In this document: positions 13,158 through 25,400 of the stretch, one piece after another
Layout: each line of letters opens with the position of its first letter
How positions within the stretch are numbered: the stretch's first letter is position 1
NCBI GenBank assembly: GCA_028571685.1
Contig: CM053140.1
Span: forward strand, 57,232,201-57,296,200
Length of the DNA stretch: 64,000 bases
Reading direction: 5' to 3'
Source: Heterohyrax brucei
Taxonomy: Eukaryota > Chordata > Mammalia > Hyracoidea > Procaviidae
Notes under the pieces: model-generated
Seen by the model: only the letters and a program-made list of their open reading frames with translations
What the model was told of the DNA's origin: nothing
Database searches by the model: none
Program-made: the position numbers and the translations under genes

Positions 13158-16100
13158 ATGGCTCATGGAACAGAACCCGACATTGATGGGCTGCTGGATC
13201 TCAGCTTCCTGACAGAGGAGGAGCAGGAGGCTATTGCTGAAGTACTGAAGCGAGATGTCCACCTGCGCCAGCTGGAGGAGGGGCGGGTCAGGTGAGGGAG
13301 AGCAGACTCGAGCCAGGGGAGCCCAGGCAGAAGGGGCTTCAGGCACTGGGTAGCTTGGGTGGTCCCCTCTTGTCCCCCCATATGCTGTCAGATAGCAGAG
13401 TTCACATCTTTGTCTCTTGGTCCCCACTGCCCGTGGTCAGCTCAGAGCTCACAGTATCCCCTAGCATGGCTGAGCAGCTTCCTCACCTGCCTGCCTCCAA
13501 CCTTGGATCTGGTGCACTCACCAGGCTGCCCTTTACATCCCCTGCTGAAACTTTCTTGGCTCTGCCAGTGTCAAGGGCAAGCTCCTCGGCATGTCCACAG
13601 AGTTTCCCTAATTGGTCCCTGCCAGCCTCTCCCGCTGTATCTTTCACCAGGAACCTCCCCCTCCACTTCCAATGCATGTATATTGTGTGTATATGCAGTA
13701 CACACAACCACCACTCTGTGCTCCACAATCCCTGCACTTTCAGAACACAGGGGAAAAGGGGATGAGAGTTACAGGTAGAATTTAGGGATTTTATCAGACT
13801 TCTACAAACATAATCTCTTCTACTGTAAAATGTGACTAAGGAGTCCTACCTCATAGAATTAAGAGGGATTATGCCAAGTGTGACCCATACTGCTCACTTA
13901 ATGAACAATAATTATTATCTTTCTCTACCTGAAGAAATGCAATTTGTCCTTGAAGAAGCAATTAAAGCACTGCCTCTTCTGGGAAGCCCTCCTGGATTCT
14001 CCCAGGCAGAGTTGGCTCCTCTCACGTCCGTCACAGCTCCTGCTCCACAATAGTGTACTTGTTTCTTTTGGATTTGGTCTCCCCACAAGCCTGAGCACCT
14101 CCAAAGCAGACATCAAGTCTGATTACTATTGTGTTCCTGGTACTGGGACTGGCACAGACTGGGTGGCAGAAATACTGGTGAGGGAATGGTGACAATCATG
14201 TCCTGCCTTCCCCCTCTCTCCTCCAGCAAGCTCCGTGCCTCACTGGCAGACCCTGGGCAGCTGAAGATCTTGACGGGTGACTGGTTCCAGGAAGCACGAT
14301 CCCAAAGGCACCATCATGCCCACTTTGGCTCTGACCTGGTCCGAGCCTCTATCCGCTGGAAGAAGAGCTTCAGGGGTGAGAAGAGACCCACAGGGCAGGG
14401 CAAGGCAACAGGCCTCCTGTTTCATGCATGTGGACAGGGAGTGAGGACCCCTCGATTTTGGTTGTGGCTTCCCACTAGTACTGTGTGTTGGGCGTGGGGT
14501 GGCATTGCCACTCTGGGCTGCAGGAGGTGGGTGGGCACCTCTACGAACTCTCCTCAGAGTCACAGTCAGACTGCCTGAGAATAGGGCTTCACAGAACTTC
14601 TCATGTTGGCTCAGGTGACCAGGCTCTATGCAGCGATGGAGAAGATGAGGTTTCTAGGAAAGAGAAAGAAGACACACTGGAGCCCAGGTGAGGAGGCAGT
14701 GTGGGGAGCACATGGAAGGTGCCTAATAGTAACTTGGGCTCCTTCCCCTGACAACCACTTCCTCCCATGTCTAGGTGCCCTGTAGATGAGGTCCCTCAAG
14801 GCAGGTTCAGCAAGGCGGAGGTGAGTCATGAGTGACTGAATGGATTAATACGTGAATACACTTGCCACTGGAGTGTAGCTGGGATGTGCTGGGGAAATAG
14901 CTACAACTTACAAATCAGGAAACTTTGGACAAACTCCTTCAGGGTACTAGGTCTCAGCATCCCCCTTTTGTGAAACGGTGGGATGGATCTATGAATCTGT
15001 TGGGAGTGAAGTCAAGACAGACCCAGAAACTACTGGCCCTCAGTGGAATGCTAGGAGTCAGGCAAGGCAGGCCCTAAAATGTGAAGGGTGTGAGTACAGG
15101 CCCATCTGGTCCTACAGTTGGCTTCCAGCCATACCCAGAGGGCTGAACTAAACCCAAAGAAGGAGCTTCGTGGTGACCCTTGATCTTTGGCTCACCAGCC
15201 CCATAGGTAACCTCTACCTCTTATTCCTGCAGGGGGCTGATTTCCCCTCACCATCTGCTCCACCAAAGGCTTCTGACTATAAGGAGGCTCAGGAAGGTGA
15301 GTGGAAGGGTGTATGGGAGGGTGGGGGGGCATAAAGAGGTTGTTGGGGATCAGAGGCAGTTCTAGGTGACCTCAACCACCAGTGTTCACCTTTCTCTTCC
15401 GTCTTGGGAAAGACCCGTGTAGTCCACACGGATGACCTCAGGGCAGCGCTGGGGTCTGAGTCTGTAGGTGACTAGAGTTGTAAACCAGTCCCTCTACATG
15501 TGCTCAGGGGCGGGCAGCTACGGTGCCCGCTCTGCAGCCTGTGCTCCGCCCCAGCTCCCCTCTCAGGGTGCGCGCAGGTCTACCCGGAGGAGGCGGACCC
15601 GGAGCCAGCTCCGCTGGGGGACACGAAGCGGCCGCCGGTCCAGGTAGGCGGGAGCGGCCCGCGGCTGCCCTCAAGACCCGGAGCGGATATGCGGCCCGGG
15701 AGTCTTGTGCCGCAGGCTCGGAGCAGTCTAGCGCGAGCGCGTCCCGGGAGGGGCTGGATTGAGGATGGCTGCTTGGTCATTTTTCCCTCTTTCCAGGCAG
15801 AGACGGCATGTGTCACTCTGGAGAACGGGGAGGAGGCCCTGGGGCCCGGCCCCTCACTCGACCGCATGCTCAGTAGCAGCTCCTCAGTGTCTAGCCTCAA
15901 CTCCTCCACGGTGAGGGAGTGAGGCGGCAGGCCTGGGGGGAGGTGGGCGCCTCCTCCCCACATCCCGCCGTATCCCCTGCCAGGCTCTTCTTTCACCCCC
16001 GGGACCTGAAGCTCCAAGTCACTTCGCGATGCCCTGCACCTGGCTCTACCCCGAGCCGCCCTGGTCCGAGTCTCGCCGAGTAAGCCCCATCCTCAGCCTG

Positions 16101-18989
16101 ACTCTCCCCGTCCCCCCTGCAGCTGAGCGGCAGCCAGATGAGCCTGTCGGTGGAGGCAGAGGCGGGCGCCGTGCAGGTGCGCGGCTCTCTGAACTTTGCC
16201 TTGCACTATGAGCCCAACGCCTCGGAGCTGCTTGTGCGCGTGATCCAGTGCCAGGGCCTGGCCGCCGCCCGGCGCCGCCGCTCGGACCCGTGAGTCCTGG
16301 CCGGGGAGGCGGGACGGAGAGCCACAGCTGACTCCACCACTTAACCTTCCTGGGCCTCAGCTTTCTCATCTTCAAAATGGGAATAATAACCGTGCCTACG
16401 GTGGGAGGCCTAAGAGTTACGTGAAAACTCAAGTAAAGCACTTATTGCGTGGTCTGGCACTTATGAAACTGTGTCGGGGTGGTGGCTAGGGGAGGTCCCC
16501 GGCAGGACAGTAGAAGCTGAAAAGGCCCCTTCTTATCTCCGGACCTCACGTCCCCCACCCCAGCTACGTCAAAAGCTATCTCCTCCCGGATAAGCAGAGT
16601 AAGCGTAAGACCGGAGTGAAGAAACGGAATCTGAATCCGGTCTTCAACGAGACTCTCCGGGTAAGGCTGCGGCAATGGGCAGCCCTCTGTTAATAAACAG
16701 GGTAACTCTTCCTGCTTGGGGCTGGGTGGCAGGGACGGCCACATCAAAGTGTCATTGTCCATAGCTCCACAGCTCCATTCTGTCCACTAGCTAGTGCTGC
16801 AGTGTATCAGTCTGGTGGTGGGCGTGGTAATAGCCCCCACCCCTTTTAATGCCCTTTTGGGCTCTCCAGGACTCCATCCAGCAAGGAACGTGGTAGGACA
16901 AACCCCAGTGAATCCAGGCAGCACGGAAGCTGGGGCAGTCAGCAGCGTTCCTACTAACGCACACCTCCTGTTCCCAGTACTCCGTCGGGCAAGCCGAGCT
17001 CCGGGGGCGCGTGCTGAGACTGTCCGTGTGGCACCGAGAAAGCCTAGGTCGCAACATCTTTCTGGGTGAAGTCGAAGTGCCCCTGGACACGTGGAATTGG
17101 GACTCTGAGCCCACCTGGCTCCCCCTGCAGCCCCGGGTGAGGCAGCCCTCCCGTGTGAGGGGACCTGCGGCACAGGTCTTACCCCACCGGGCTTTCCTCA
17201 GGCCCCTCTCAAACTCCGCCTTCAACAGAGCCTCCCCTCGGCCTTGCAACATTATAGCTCACCCGACCGCTTGATCCTAGACGGTCCCCTCCTTGGGGAC
17301 ACTCGGATCTTTCCAGCCCAAACGGTAGACTTGTCTCAGGGGCTCTTTGGGGGCCCCACCCCTGCCTGCGGTGCCCTCCCGCAAACCACACCCATGGTTT
17401 CTCTGGAGACTTCAGCTCCTGATGAGCCAATGTCCGCAGGTTCCGCCCTCCCCTGACAAGCTTCCCAGTAGAGGGCTGCTCTCGCTGTCCCTCAAGTATG
17501 TCCCCGCGGGCTCCGAGGGTGAGTGGACAAACCCTGGGAGGCAGAGGGCTCCTATCACGCTGGGAGCAGAGGTCTGCCAGTGGGAGGGGGTCTGAGCCGA
17601 TCATTTCCGCAGGCGCAGGGCAGCCCCCGAGCGGGGAGCTACATTTCTGGGTGAAGGATGCTCAGGACCTCGTGCCACTTCGCTCTGGAACTCTGGATAC
17701 TTATGTACAGTGGTGAGAGGCACTGGGACGTCACTGCTGCCATTCCCTTTGCTTGCACAGGAACTCCCAGGCTCCAATTGACCCGTTATAATCACCCTAT
17801 TCCCCATTCTGGGCTTCCACGACCAAGCAGGGCTGAAGGGAAGGGCTTGCTCAAGGGCCTGAGTCGGGAAAGTGTAGGACACCTTTGGAGAGACTGGAGG
17901 ATTGCAGGGACACTTCCAGAGAAAACCTGGAAGGCCAGGCTGTGGGGCTTGGCCCTGAACTTGTAGTACAGTGGATTCTGAAGTAAGCTCCCAAGAACTC
18001 TGACAGTGCTGCTAGGTGCTGCCTGACTCTCAGAAAGTGAAATTGAGGTATGCCAGTCAGGTTCTGGGTTCCCACCCCTGATTCAACCAGAAGCATTCTG
18101 CTTATAAACAATATTTTGTTCTACAGAAGGGGATCCAAGTCTTCAGGAAGTTTGGAAACTAGTACTAGGGTGCAACGGGGAGCCAGCAAAGATCACTGAG
18201 TCAGGGAATAGCTGATTTGCATTTCAGCAACATTACACTGGTGCCCATAAATGAGAGCTGAGACTAAAGGCAAGACAACTAAAAGGAGTGTTGTGCAAAG
18301 GTCCTGGGTCAGTGACAGCTTAAGGCCAGATTTCAGGCAGAGCCAGGGGATGTAGGCATTATGTGAGGGTGAATTAGGACTCTGAGACTGTGAGGGTGTT
18401 GCCACCTGATGCTGCCTCCCCTCCTCAACAGCTCAGTGCTGCCTGATGATAGCCGGGCTAGCCGCCAGCGGACGAGGGTAGTGCGCCGTAGCCTCAGCCC
18501 TGTGTTCAACCACACCATGGTTTACGATGGCTTTGAGCCCGCTGACCTGCGCCAGGCCTGTGCTGAGCTCTCCCTCTGGGACCATGGGGCCCTGGTCAGC
18601 CACCAGCTGGGGGGCACACGCCTTAGCCTAGGCACCGGTGAGTGGGGCAGGGTCCTGGGGGCAGCCAGCTCCAGGATGCAGGAGCATAGTGTGTGGCCTT
18701 GGACACTTTTCTGTCCTTTCTGGCTCTTTGGTGTTCCCTGGGAACTCGGGATGACTAGACACAGTACATAATCTGAGACCAGGCAGGTGTTTCTTGTTAC
18801 CTGAGTATCTAATATGATGTTTCTTCCACCCTGGCCTGCCTACATCCAGGGAGCAGCTACGGGCTCCAGGTGCCCTGGATGGATTCCACCCCTGAGGAGA
18901 AGCAGCTATGGCAGATACTTCTGGAGAGGCCCTGTGAGTGGGTGGATGGTCTTCTGCCCCTCAGAACAAACCTGGCTCCCAGGACGTAG
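13158..18989 (+). CDS. SYTL1: SYTL1, synaptotagmin-like protein 1 (Slp1/JFC1)
   Basis: Fourteen coding exons: 13158-13291, 14227-14375, 14615-14687, 14775-14820, 15233-15296, 15567-15643, 15797-15910, 16123-16289, 16564-16660, 16978-17136, 17440-17518, 17613-17712, 18432-18637 and 18850-18989 (TAG 18987-18989). Total 1605 nt, 534 residues; the human protein is about 550-562. The start [18 protein letters not shown] aligns with human. Residues 10-100 form the Rab27-binding Slp homology domain, with the TGDWF motif at 61-65 and no zinc finger. The middle is acidic with a Ser-rich run. C2A spans about 230-360 and C2B about 370-515. Family knowledge: a Rab27A effector that tethers secretory vesicles to phosphoinositides at the plasma membrane during exocytosis. 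Intron 17713-18431 shows nothing else. The gene is intact. Confidence 0.96.
16320..16470. repeat. MIR-like SINE fragment in SYTL1 intron
   Basis: CTTCCTGGGCCTCAGCTTTC followed by CTTCAAAATGGGAATAATAA is the reverse-orientation MIR signature. It lies between the exons ending at 16289 and starting at 16564. Confidence 0.6.
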
Positions 18990-19080
18990 CTGCTCCAGAA
19001 GTCTTACCACACCCCTGTCTCTAGACCCCCATCTCAGGGCTTACCCTTGCTAAAGTCAATAAAGTCTATTCAAAGGGCAG
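18990..19080 (+). terminator. SYTL1: SYTL1 poly(A) signal
   Basis: AATAAA lies at 19058-19063, only 69 bases after the stop, so the 3' UTR is very short. The convergent MAP3K6 signal lies about 200 bases further on. Confidence 0.85.
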
Positions 19081-19249
19081 CAAGAGGCTGATGTCTTCTG
19101 GGGGAGAGGGGAGAGGGTGACAGCAAGAGACAGGGAAGTAAAAGAGGCTTGTGATAGATGAAGGAACGTCAGACTCAGACACAAACACCCCAGGGGACTA
19201 GTTGCAACATATCCACACATACACACCTCAGACATCACTGAGAGAAGGG

Positions 19250-19453
19250 TACAAAAATGTTTTAATAGTATTTGCCTGGTAGTGTTCAGTGTGCTTAGGG
19301 TGACTCTGAAGTTGGTTTCCAACAACGGAGCTGGGCCCAGGCCCCACCAGGCCTCCTCTACTTGCCCGTAGGTCCTAGACTGGGTGTGCAGGAAACTGCT
19401 TGTGTCTTTTCCACTCATCCATCTTTGCATCTGGCCTCCTGCCTCTGATGCCC
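19250..19453 (-). terminator. MAP3K6: MAP3K6 3' UTR with ATTAAA signal
   Basis: Read on the minus strand, ATTAAA occurs at 19261-19266, about 190 bases after the TGA at 19454-19456. It is the common variant of the canonical hexamer. The end faces the SYTL1 3' end. Confidence 0.7.
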
Positions 19454-22400
19454 TCATTCAGCCTCCCGGAGGCTGGGGGTGCCTGGTGAGGCTCTTCCTC
19501 GCTGCTCCAAGATGGCTCTCCAGATTCGGCACACCATCCCTCCCCTAGGGTTGGCAGGCTCAATGTGACTTTGCCAGAAGAAAGCCCTGGGCTCTCTCTG
19601 GTATCCACTATCTGTCCAATGCCACTTCTGCCCCAGGGGACCCTGTGATTCCCAGGGAGGAACATGGGCAGACCTGTAGCTAGAGGTCAGGATCTGATCA
19701 GCATGAGGCCATATGCCTGAGTCAGTCCTGGAAGGCTCAGGACATACCTGATGTGGGTGTAGATGAGGTCATCTCGAGTGACACAGGTGAGCAGGGTATG
19801 GAGGGTGAAGCTATGGTTCAGCAGCTGGTCATGGACAAAGACAGAAAGAAACAGGGAGAAATAAAACTACAGAAAAATGTGTGCAGAGACCTAGGTACTA
19901 GCTCCTGTCTACTGTTAGGGCAGAGGGGCAGATCACACCCCTTTCTGGGCTTCAGTTTTCTCCTCTACAATGAGAGGGTTATACTAAATGTTCTCCCAGC
20001 ACTGACATTCTCAGCTTAAGAGGAAGGGAAAAGACAGATGGACAGAACTGGGAGTCCTTGGTTGGTGGGGTTATCAAAGATAGCCAGCACCCTCCTCCTC
20101 ACCGTCTGGATGGTGCCAGAATCCACACTCAGTTCCTGCAGCCACTGCACCAAGCCTTGGTCTGCAGGGGAACCCTCTGTAAGGGAGGAGTCAGGTGTTG
20201 AGCCTAGGGCTCATATGCCAGAAGCTGCCTTACACCCACCAGGTCCTGCTCACCTAGGGTCTCAGAGGCCAGGGCCTGGGTCCTGGCCTCCCTATCCACC
20301 TGCTGTAGTGCCTGTTGTATCAGTGCCTGACACTCTCGTTCCTTCTCAGCCAGGACAGCTCGAAGCCTAGTGGAGGGCAGAAGGCGAGTAGAACGCAGTA
20401 GGGGTGAAGCCAGCACAGAGCTAAAGGCGATTCCGAGGGGCTTTACCTATTCGTCTCTGCTCGCAAAAGGCCCAGTTGCACCATCAGAGGCGAGGGCCCC
20501 TGCTCAGGCTCGTTTGGGAGTTGGTTACACTGAACAGGGGTCTCCTGTTGCTTTGTCTGGATCCCCTTTTGTTTACTCGGCTCTTCGGTCAGCGGAGAGA
20601 TAATCTCCTTTTCGATCTCTGCCAATACGAGTGGGGTGAGCTCATACTGGAGCCAGAACGCGGTTGGGGCGCCCAGATCGTAGCGGGGGTCGGCTGGTGG
20701 AGGACAGCTCTGCAAAGCAGACGTCTGGCAGAAGCCCTCTGGCCACGCCTCCACCAGCTCTGCTGGTTGGCCGCGCGCCTTTTGGCTGCCTCCACTGACC
20801 ACGCCCCTACTTGCCCAAGTCCGTCTTTGCCACGCCCCCAGAGGTCACACCCCGCCCCCCAACAGGCAGGTGGGGGCCACCCCCCTTCCTACCCGGGCCT
20901 AGCACGGCCAAGGCTGCCCGGACAGCGCGGCTAAGCAGCGAATCGAGTACAAACATCCAGTGTGGGCGGATCTGGCGCCTGCGGAGGATTTGCTTCACCT
21001 GGAGTGGGAGGAAGGGCACAGCTGAGCAGGCGGGCCTCAGACAGGTGTGGGGCTTGAGTCGGAAAGGCCTAGAAGGTCTCCTGTCTGACAGAAATGGGGT
21101 GGGCGAGCTCAGGGTTAAGGGAGGAGCTGGGAAGCTAGGAGTGGGTAGACGTTCCTTTTCGTCTTCACCTAGGAGACACAGAGTCTTGGAGCCTCAGCCC
21201 TTGCACACTGCTAGGCACAGGGAGCTCACTACCTCTTACTGTACTGCCCGGTGTGAAAAACGGTCAGCGAAAAAAGAGGAAGCCCCTCAAGCAGATAAAC
21301 TGGCCCAGACGTTGCAACAATAGTCTCAAACACCACAACGATTATGAAGACGGCCCAGGGCCGTGCAATGTTTCCTTCTGTTGTGCCTAGGGTCCCTATG
21401 AGTCGGAACCAATTCGATGGAACCTACCAACAACCTAACAGACTGCGTGAGAGCGCTTCTCACCGCATCGGGGAAGGCAAAGAGTGGTCCGTGAAGCAGC
21501 GCGGGACCCAGGCCCTGGGCCCGCAGCTGCCTTTGTAGTGCCCGCAGGTCCTGGGCCAATTGCCGGCGGTTAGGGGTGTGGATATGTGCCCCGAGGCAGC
21601 GCAGTAGCTGCTCCACCTGATTCCTGCCAAGCTGAGGACCCTGAAAACGAAGAGAGGGTCATCAGCAAGTGTCCCCACCGGAGAGACGACAGAGATGCTG
21701 GAGGTGTCAGCGGGAGGCCTGCTCCTGCTCGACCACCAGGGGGCGCCGGGGCGGGCCGCCGCACCTGTTCCCGCTCCCAGCGCAGGCCGTCCGCCAGCGC
21801 AGGCAGCTCCTGCTCCAGCACCCCCGCCAGCATGGCCCGGCGCTGGCTCTCTTGGTGCAGCAGGCTCAGTCCTGAGCTCTCCTCGGGGGAAGGGGGTTCC
21901 TCGGCTCCCGGTTCCTCGGGCACCCTGGGAGCATTGGGGAGTGGCTGACGGAGGGTGGAGCGGCAACACCCACCCCCTCCGCCTCAGGATTTGGATCCGC
22001 GCTCCCTTATACCGCAATGCCTACCTCAGGGATAAAAGAGATAACGAGACACTGAGGTGACATAAATAAATAATAAACAAGAGCATCTGAGAGAGGGCAC
22101 AGGTGGGCACCAAATGCCATCCTTGCAAGAGGTCCAAGTGCCCACATCCCTAAGAAGAGATTTTTCTGGAGGGGCTACAGGGGCAAAAGCAGGCTATAGA
22201 AACCCTCCCAGGACCCAGTTCTCTCACCGGAGCTGGCTGGTGCCCCCGTAACTGAGGCAGCGCTTCGGAGGGCTGAGCGGGTGCTGTGAGGGTGCTTGAG
22301 GGCACGGGAATGTCTGGGACTGGGTGGTTGAGTCCGCTGAGGGAGTGGGGCTGGCTGAAGGGACATCTAAGAGAGGACAAGGCTGTCAGCCTAGGCCACT

Positions 22401-25400
22401 TCCCATCCCTGTCACCTCCGTAGCTCTTCTACTCTCAGTCCAGTGTGCTTACTCACTCCACCCTTGTATGTAGTACCTGAGAACTGTGGGGCATGGTGGG
22501 GGGAGCTAGGGGTGCGGCTCTTTTTCCGAGGCTGCAGAAAAGGGTCCCCCAAAAGAGCTTGGGCATTAGCTCGGAGGCGGGGATCTGGCTCAAAAGTTCG
22601 GAGGAGGAAGGCTTGGGCCTCAGCTGACAGAGAACTGGGCATTGGTGGATGCACCTTGTACATGCCCACCTGGAGGAGTCAGGGAGGACAAAGAAAGAAA
22701 AGCTTAGAGATGTTCAGGGACTGGCCTGGCCCCACCCGACCTTTGAAGACTAGGCCTCACCTGAAACATGGCAGCCTGTGGGCTACCTAGCTCGTAGAAG
22801 GGTGGGCGACCTGTGGCCATCTCAATTACAGTGCAGCCCAATGACCAGATGTCAGCCGCCTTTCCATATCCTCGTGGGCCTTGGTCAATGATTTCTGGGG
22901 CCATATACTGCAGGGTTCCTAAGACAGGAACAACAATAATAGAAACAACATGTCCTTCTAAGCTTTATCACTGTGGGGGCTCCAGGTCACCCACTCTGAA
23001 ATCCATTATCCAGACTAGATTCCATTGCCTAGCCTGTTCATCAAACATCTATCCTGAGTTTCATCACCTACCCTAGCCTCCATCACCTGCCAACGTTCGA
23101 TCACATTCATAGACTGTCACCCACAGTAGGGTTCCATCATAAACCCTAAGCTCTATCACCCCTTTTAGCCTCCACCACCCACCTTGGCCTGTATCAACAC
23201 CCCTGGGTTCCATTTAGACACACTGAACTCAACTGCATCACCTATCCATGCTCCAAGTCTAGATTCCATCACTCCACTCCTGGTTCTACCACCTGCTCTG
23301 AATTCCATCCTCCACTAGGACTCTAACTCAATGCCCAGGGAAAACCTCATTCCCTGGAAGACCCTAAGAGTTTTTTTGACCCAGACAGCATTCCTCACTA
23401 CCCCAAACATTGTTACCTGTAAAGGTCTCAGTGCAGGGTGTGATGCCGGCCAGCCGCTTCGAAGTGCCAAAGTCAGAAATCTTGAGCAGCCCACTGAAGG
23501 TGTTGATCAGTACGTTGTCCCCCTTAGCAGAGACACCCCTCAGCTGACATGACCACCCAGCCCCAGACATTCCCATGCCCTCAAGCACCCACTGAGCCCC
23601 ACTAAGAGCTGCCTCAGTGAACACTGGTTAGGTCCCTGACTTTGGAACTGGACCCTACCCTAAGATACTATTTTCTGGATATCCCACCCTGGCCCTGCCT
23701 CAATCACCCTCCTCCCTCTGCCATACCTCCTACATGTCCCACTGAGAGCTCACTGATGCCTGGCCTGGATTCAGATAAGAGCATTTCCTCTTTTTCGCTA
23801 AGTAACTTCCCTGAGGAATTCCCCACCATTTTCAAAGCGTCTGTCCACTGGCCTTAAACTGCCAGCCTCTGTCTAGGGCTATGTCTACCCCCATCCCTAC
23901 CCCAGCCCTCACCACCAGCAGGCCAGGGTGAGCCAGGGGCAGGGTTTACCTTGATATCACGGTGCACAATGTGGTTGTCATGCAGGTAGCTGAGTCCCTG
24001 TAATATCTGTCGGGTGTAGAAACTGATGGTGCATTCATTGTCCTTCAGGGGTCCCCACACAGACCGCAGCAAGGAGGAGAGACTGCCTGTGCAAATACAG
24101 CTCAAGTGCATCCTCGGTACACACCTGCTCCAGCCCACAGCTCGCTCTCTGCCCATGACTCAGACACACCCATGCCATGGCCTAGAGGCCATCACCCAAT
24201 CCCACTCTTTCAGTTAATTCTAGGGTTTCCACCTTGCCTGGCTCCATTCCTAAGCCCCACACGTGGGATTCCATTCCCCACCCACACAAAAAACAGGTAC
24301 CTCCAGGTACTTCCTCCATGAAGATCTTGAGGTAGCCGCCCTGGCTGGCTGAGCCCAGATAGCGCACGATGTTCTTGTGTCGTAGGCGTTTGTGCAAAGC
24401 GATCTCTTTATGCAGGGGCTGAGAGAACCTGGAGGTAGGAGAAAGAAAAATGGGACAGGTTTGGACAGATGCTCATCCTACTCCAGCGCCAGCCAAGCCA
24501 CGCCCCAGAGTCGGCCCCGCCCGCAACCCCTTTCCTAACCCTATCACCCCGCCCACAGGTAGCTTTATATCATAACCCTTCCACTCTGCCCAGACCCGAG
24601 GCTTCGCTGCTGCTCCCGCCTACAGTCTCACCTACAGGATTCTCTAAACTCGTGGTCCTGCCCACCTGACCCAACCAGGTAGATCCTCATGTGCCCATAG
24701 CCCTGCCTGCCGGCCCAGGGGTTGCACCTGCTGTCCCGCTCTGGGATCTCCTTGATGGCGATGCGCACTTTCGTGTGACGTTCGCGGCCCGCGTACACCA
24801 CTCCATACGTGCCCTTGCCCAGAACCAGACGTTCACCCATTTCTGAGTACTCATAGTCAAACTAAGGGGGACAGGGTGAGACGGGGTTCAGCAGGGTCCT
24901 CCACCCTTCTGCGTCCTTGAGCACCCAGTCTCACTTCCTCACCTCCAGCACCTCCCCCACGCCCTCTGCTTCTTCCGCGGGCGCTGTGGAATCTGGATTC
25001 GTCACCGAGGTTTGAATCAAGCCACAGAACCTGTGGGTGGGGGAGATCAGGCCGGCAGGAGGAACACCTTGGGCGGAACCGGCCCCTGTCTTGACAGGAG
25101 TACCTAATGAAGGGACATCACCTTTCCTGCACTCCCCAGAGATCCCTGGCCCTCAGAGTACCCCGCCCCGAGAGGCTGCGCGCACCACTGGCAGTGCCCG
25201 ACGGTGGGGAAGCACAGCTGGACGTCCTGAGCCGGGGGAAGCGCGTAGAGGAAGCAGCAGCGCTCGTCCCGCTTGGAGGTGCTGGGAAGGAAGCAAAGAA
25301 CCCCAGTGAACACCCTGCGGTCCGCAACTCTGGCCCCGCCTTCACCCAGACTGCCCTCAAGGTTCCACCTCTCACCTGACGCCGCAAATAGAGGCGACTG

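Noticed and set aside
20254-20366. Apparent frameshift in MAP3K6 exon 26
   Set aside because: It was a one-base misreading of the exon border. With 113 bases the exon keeps frame and the whole gene closes at 3888 nt.
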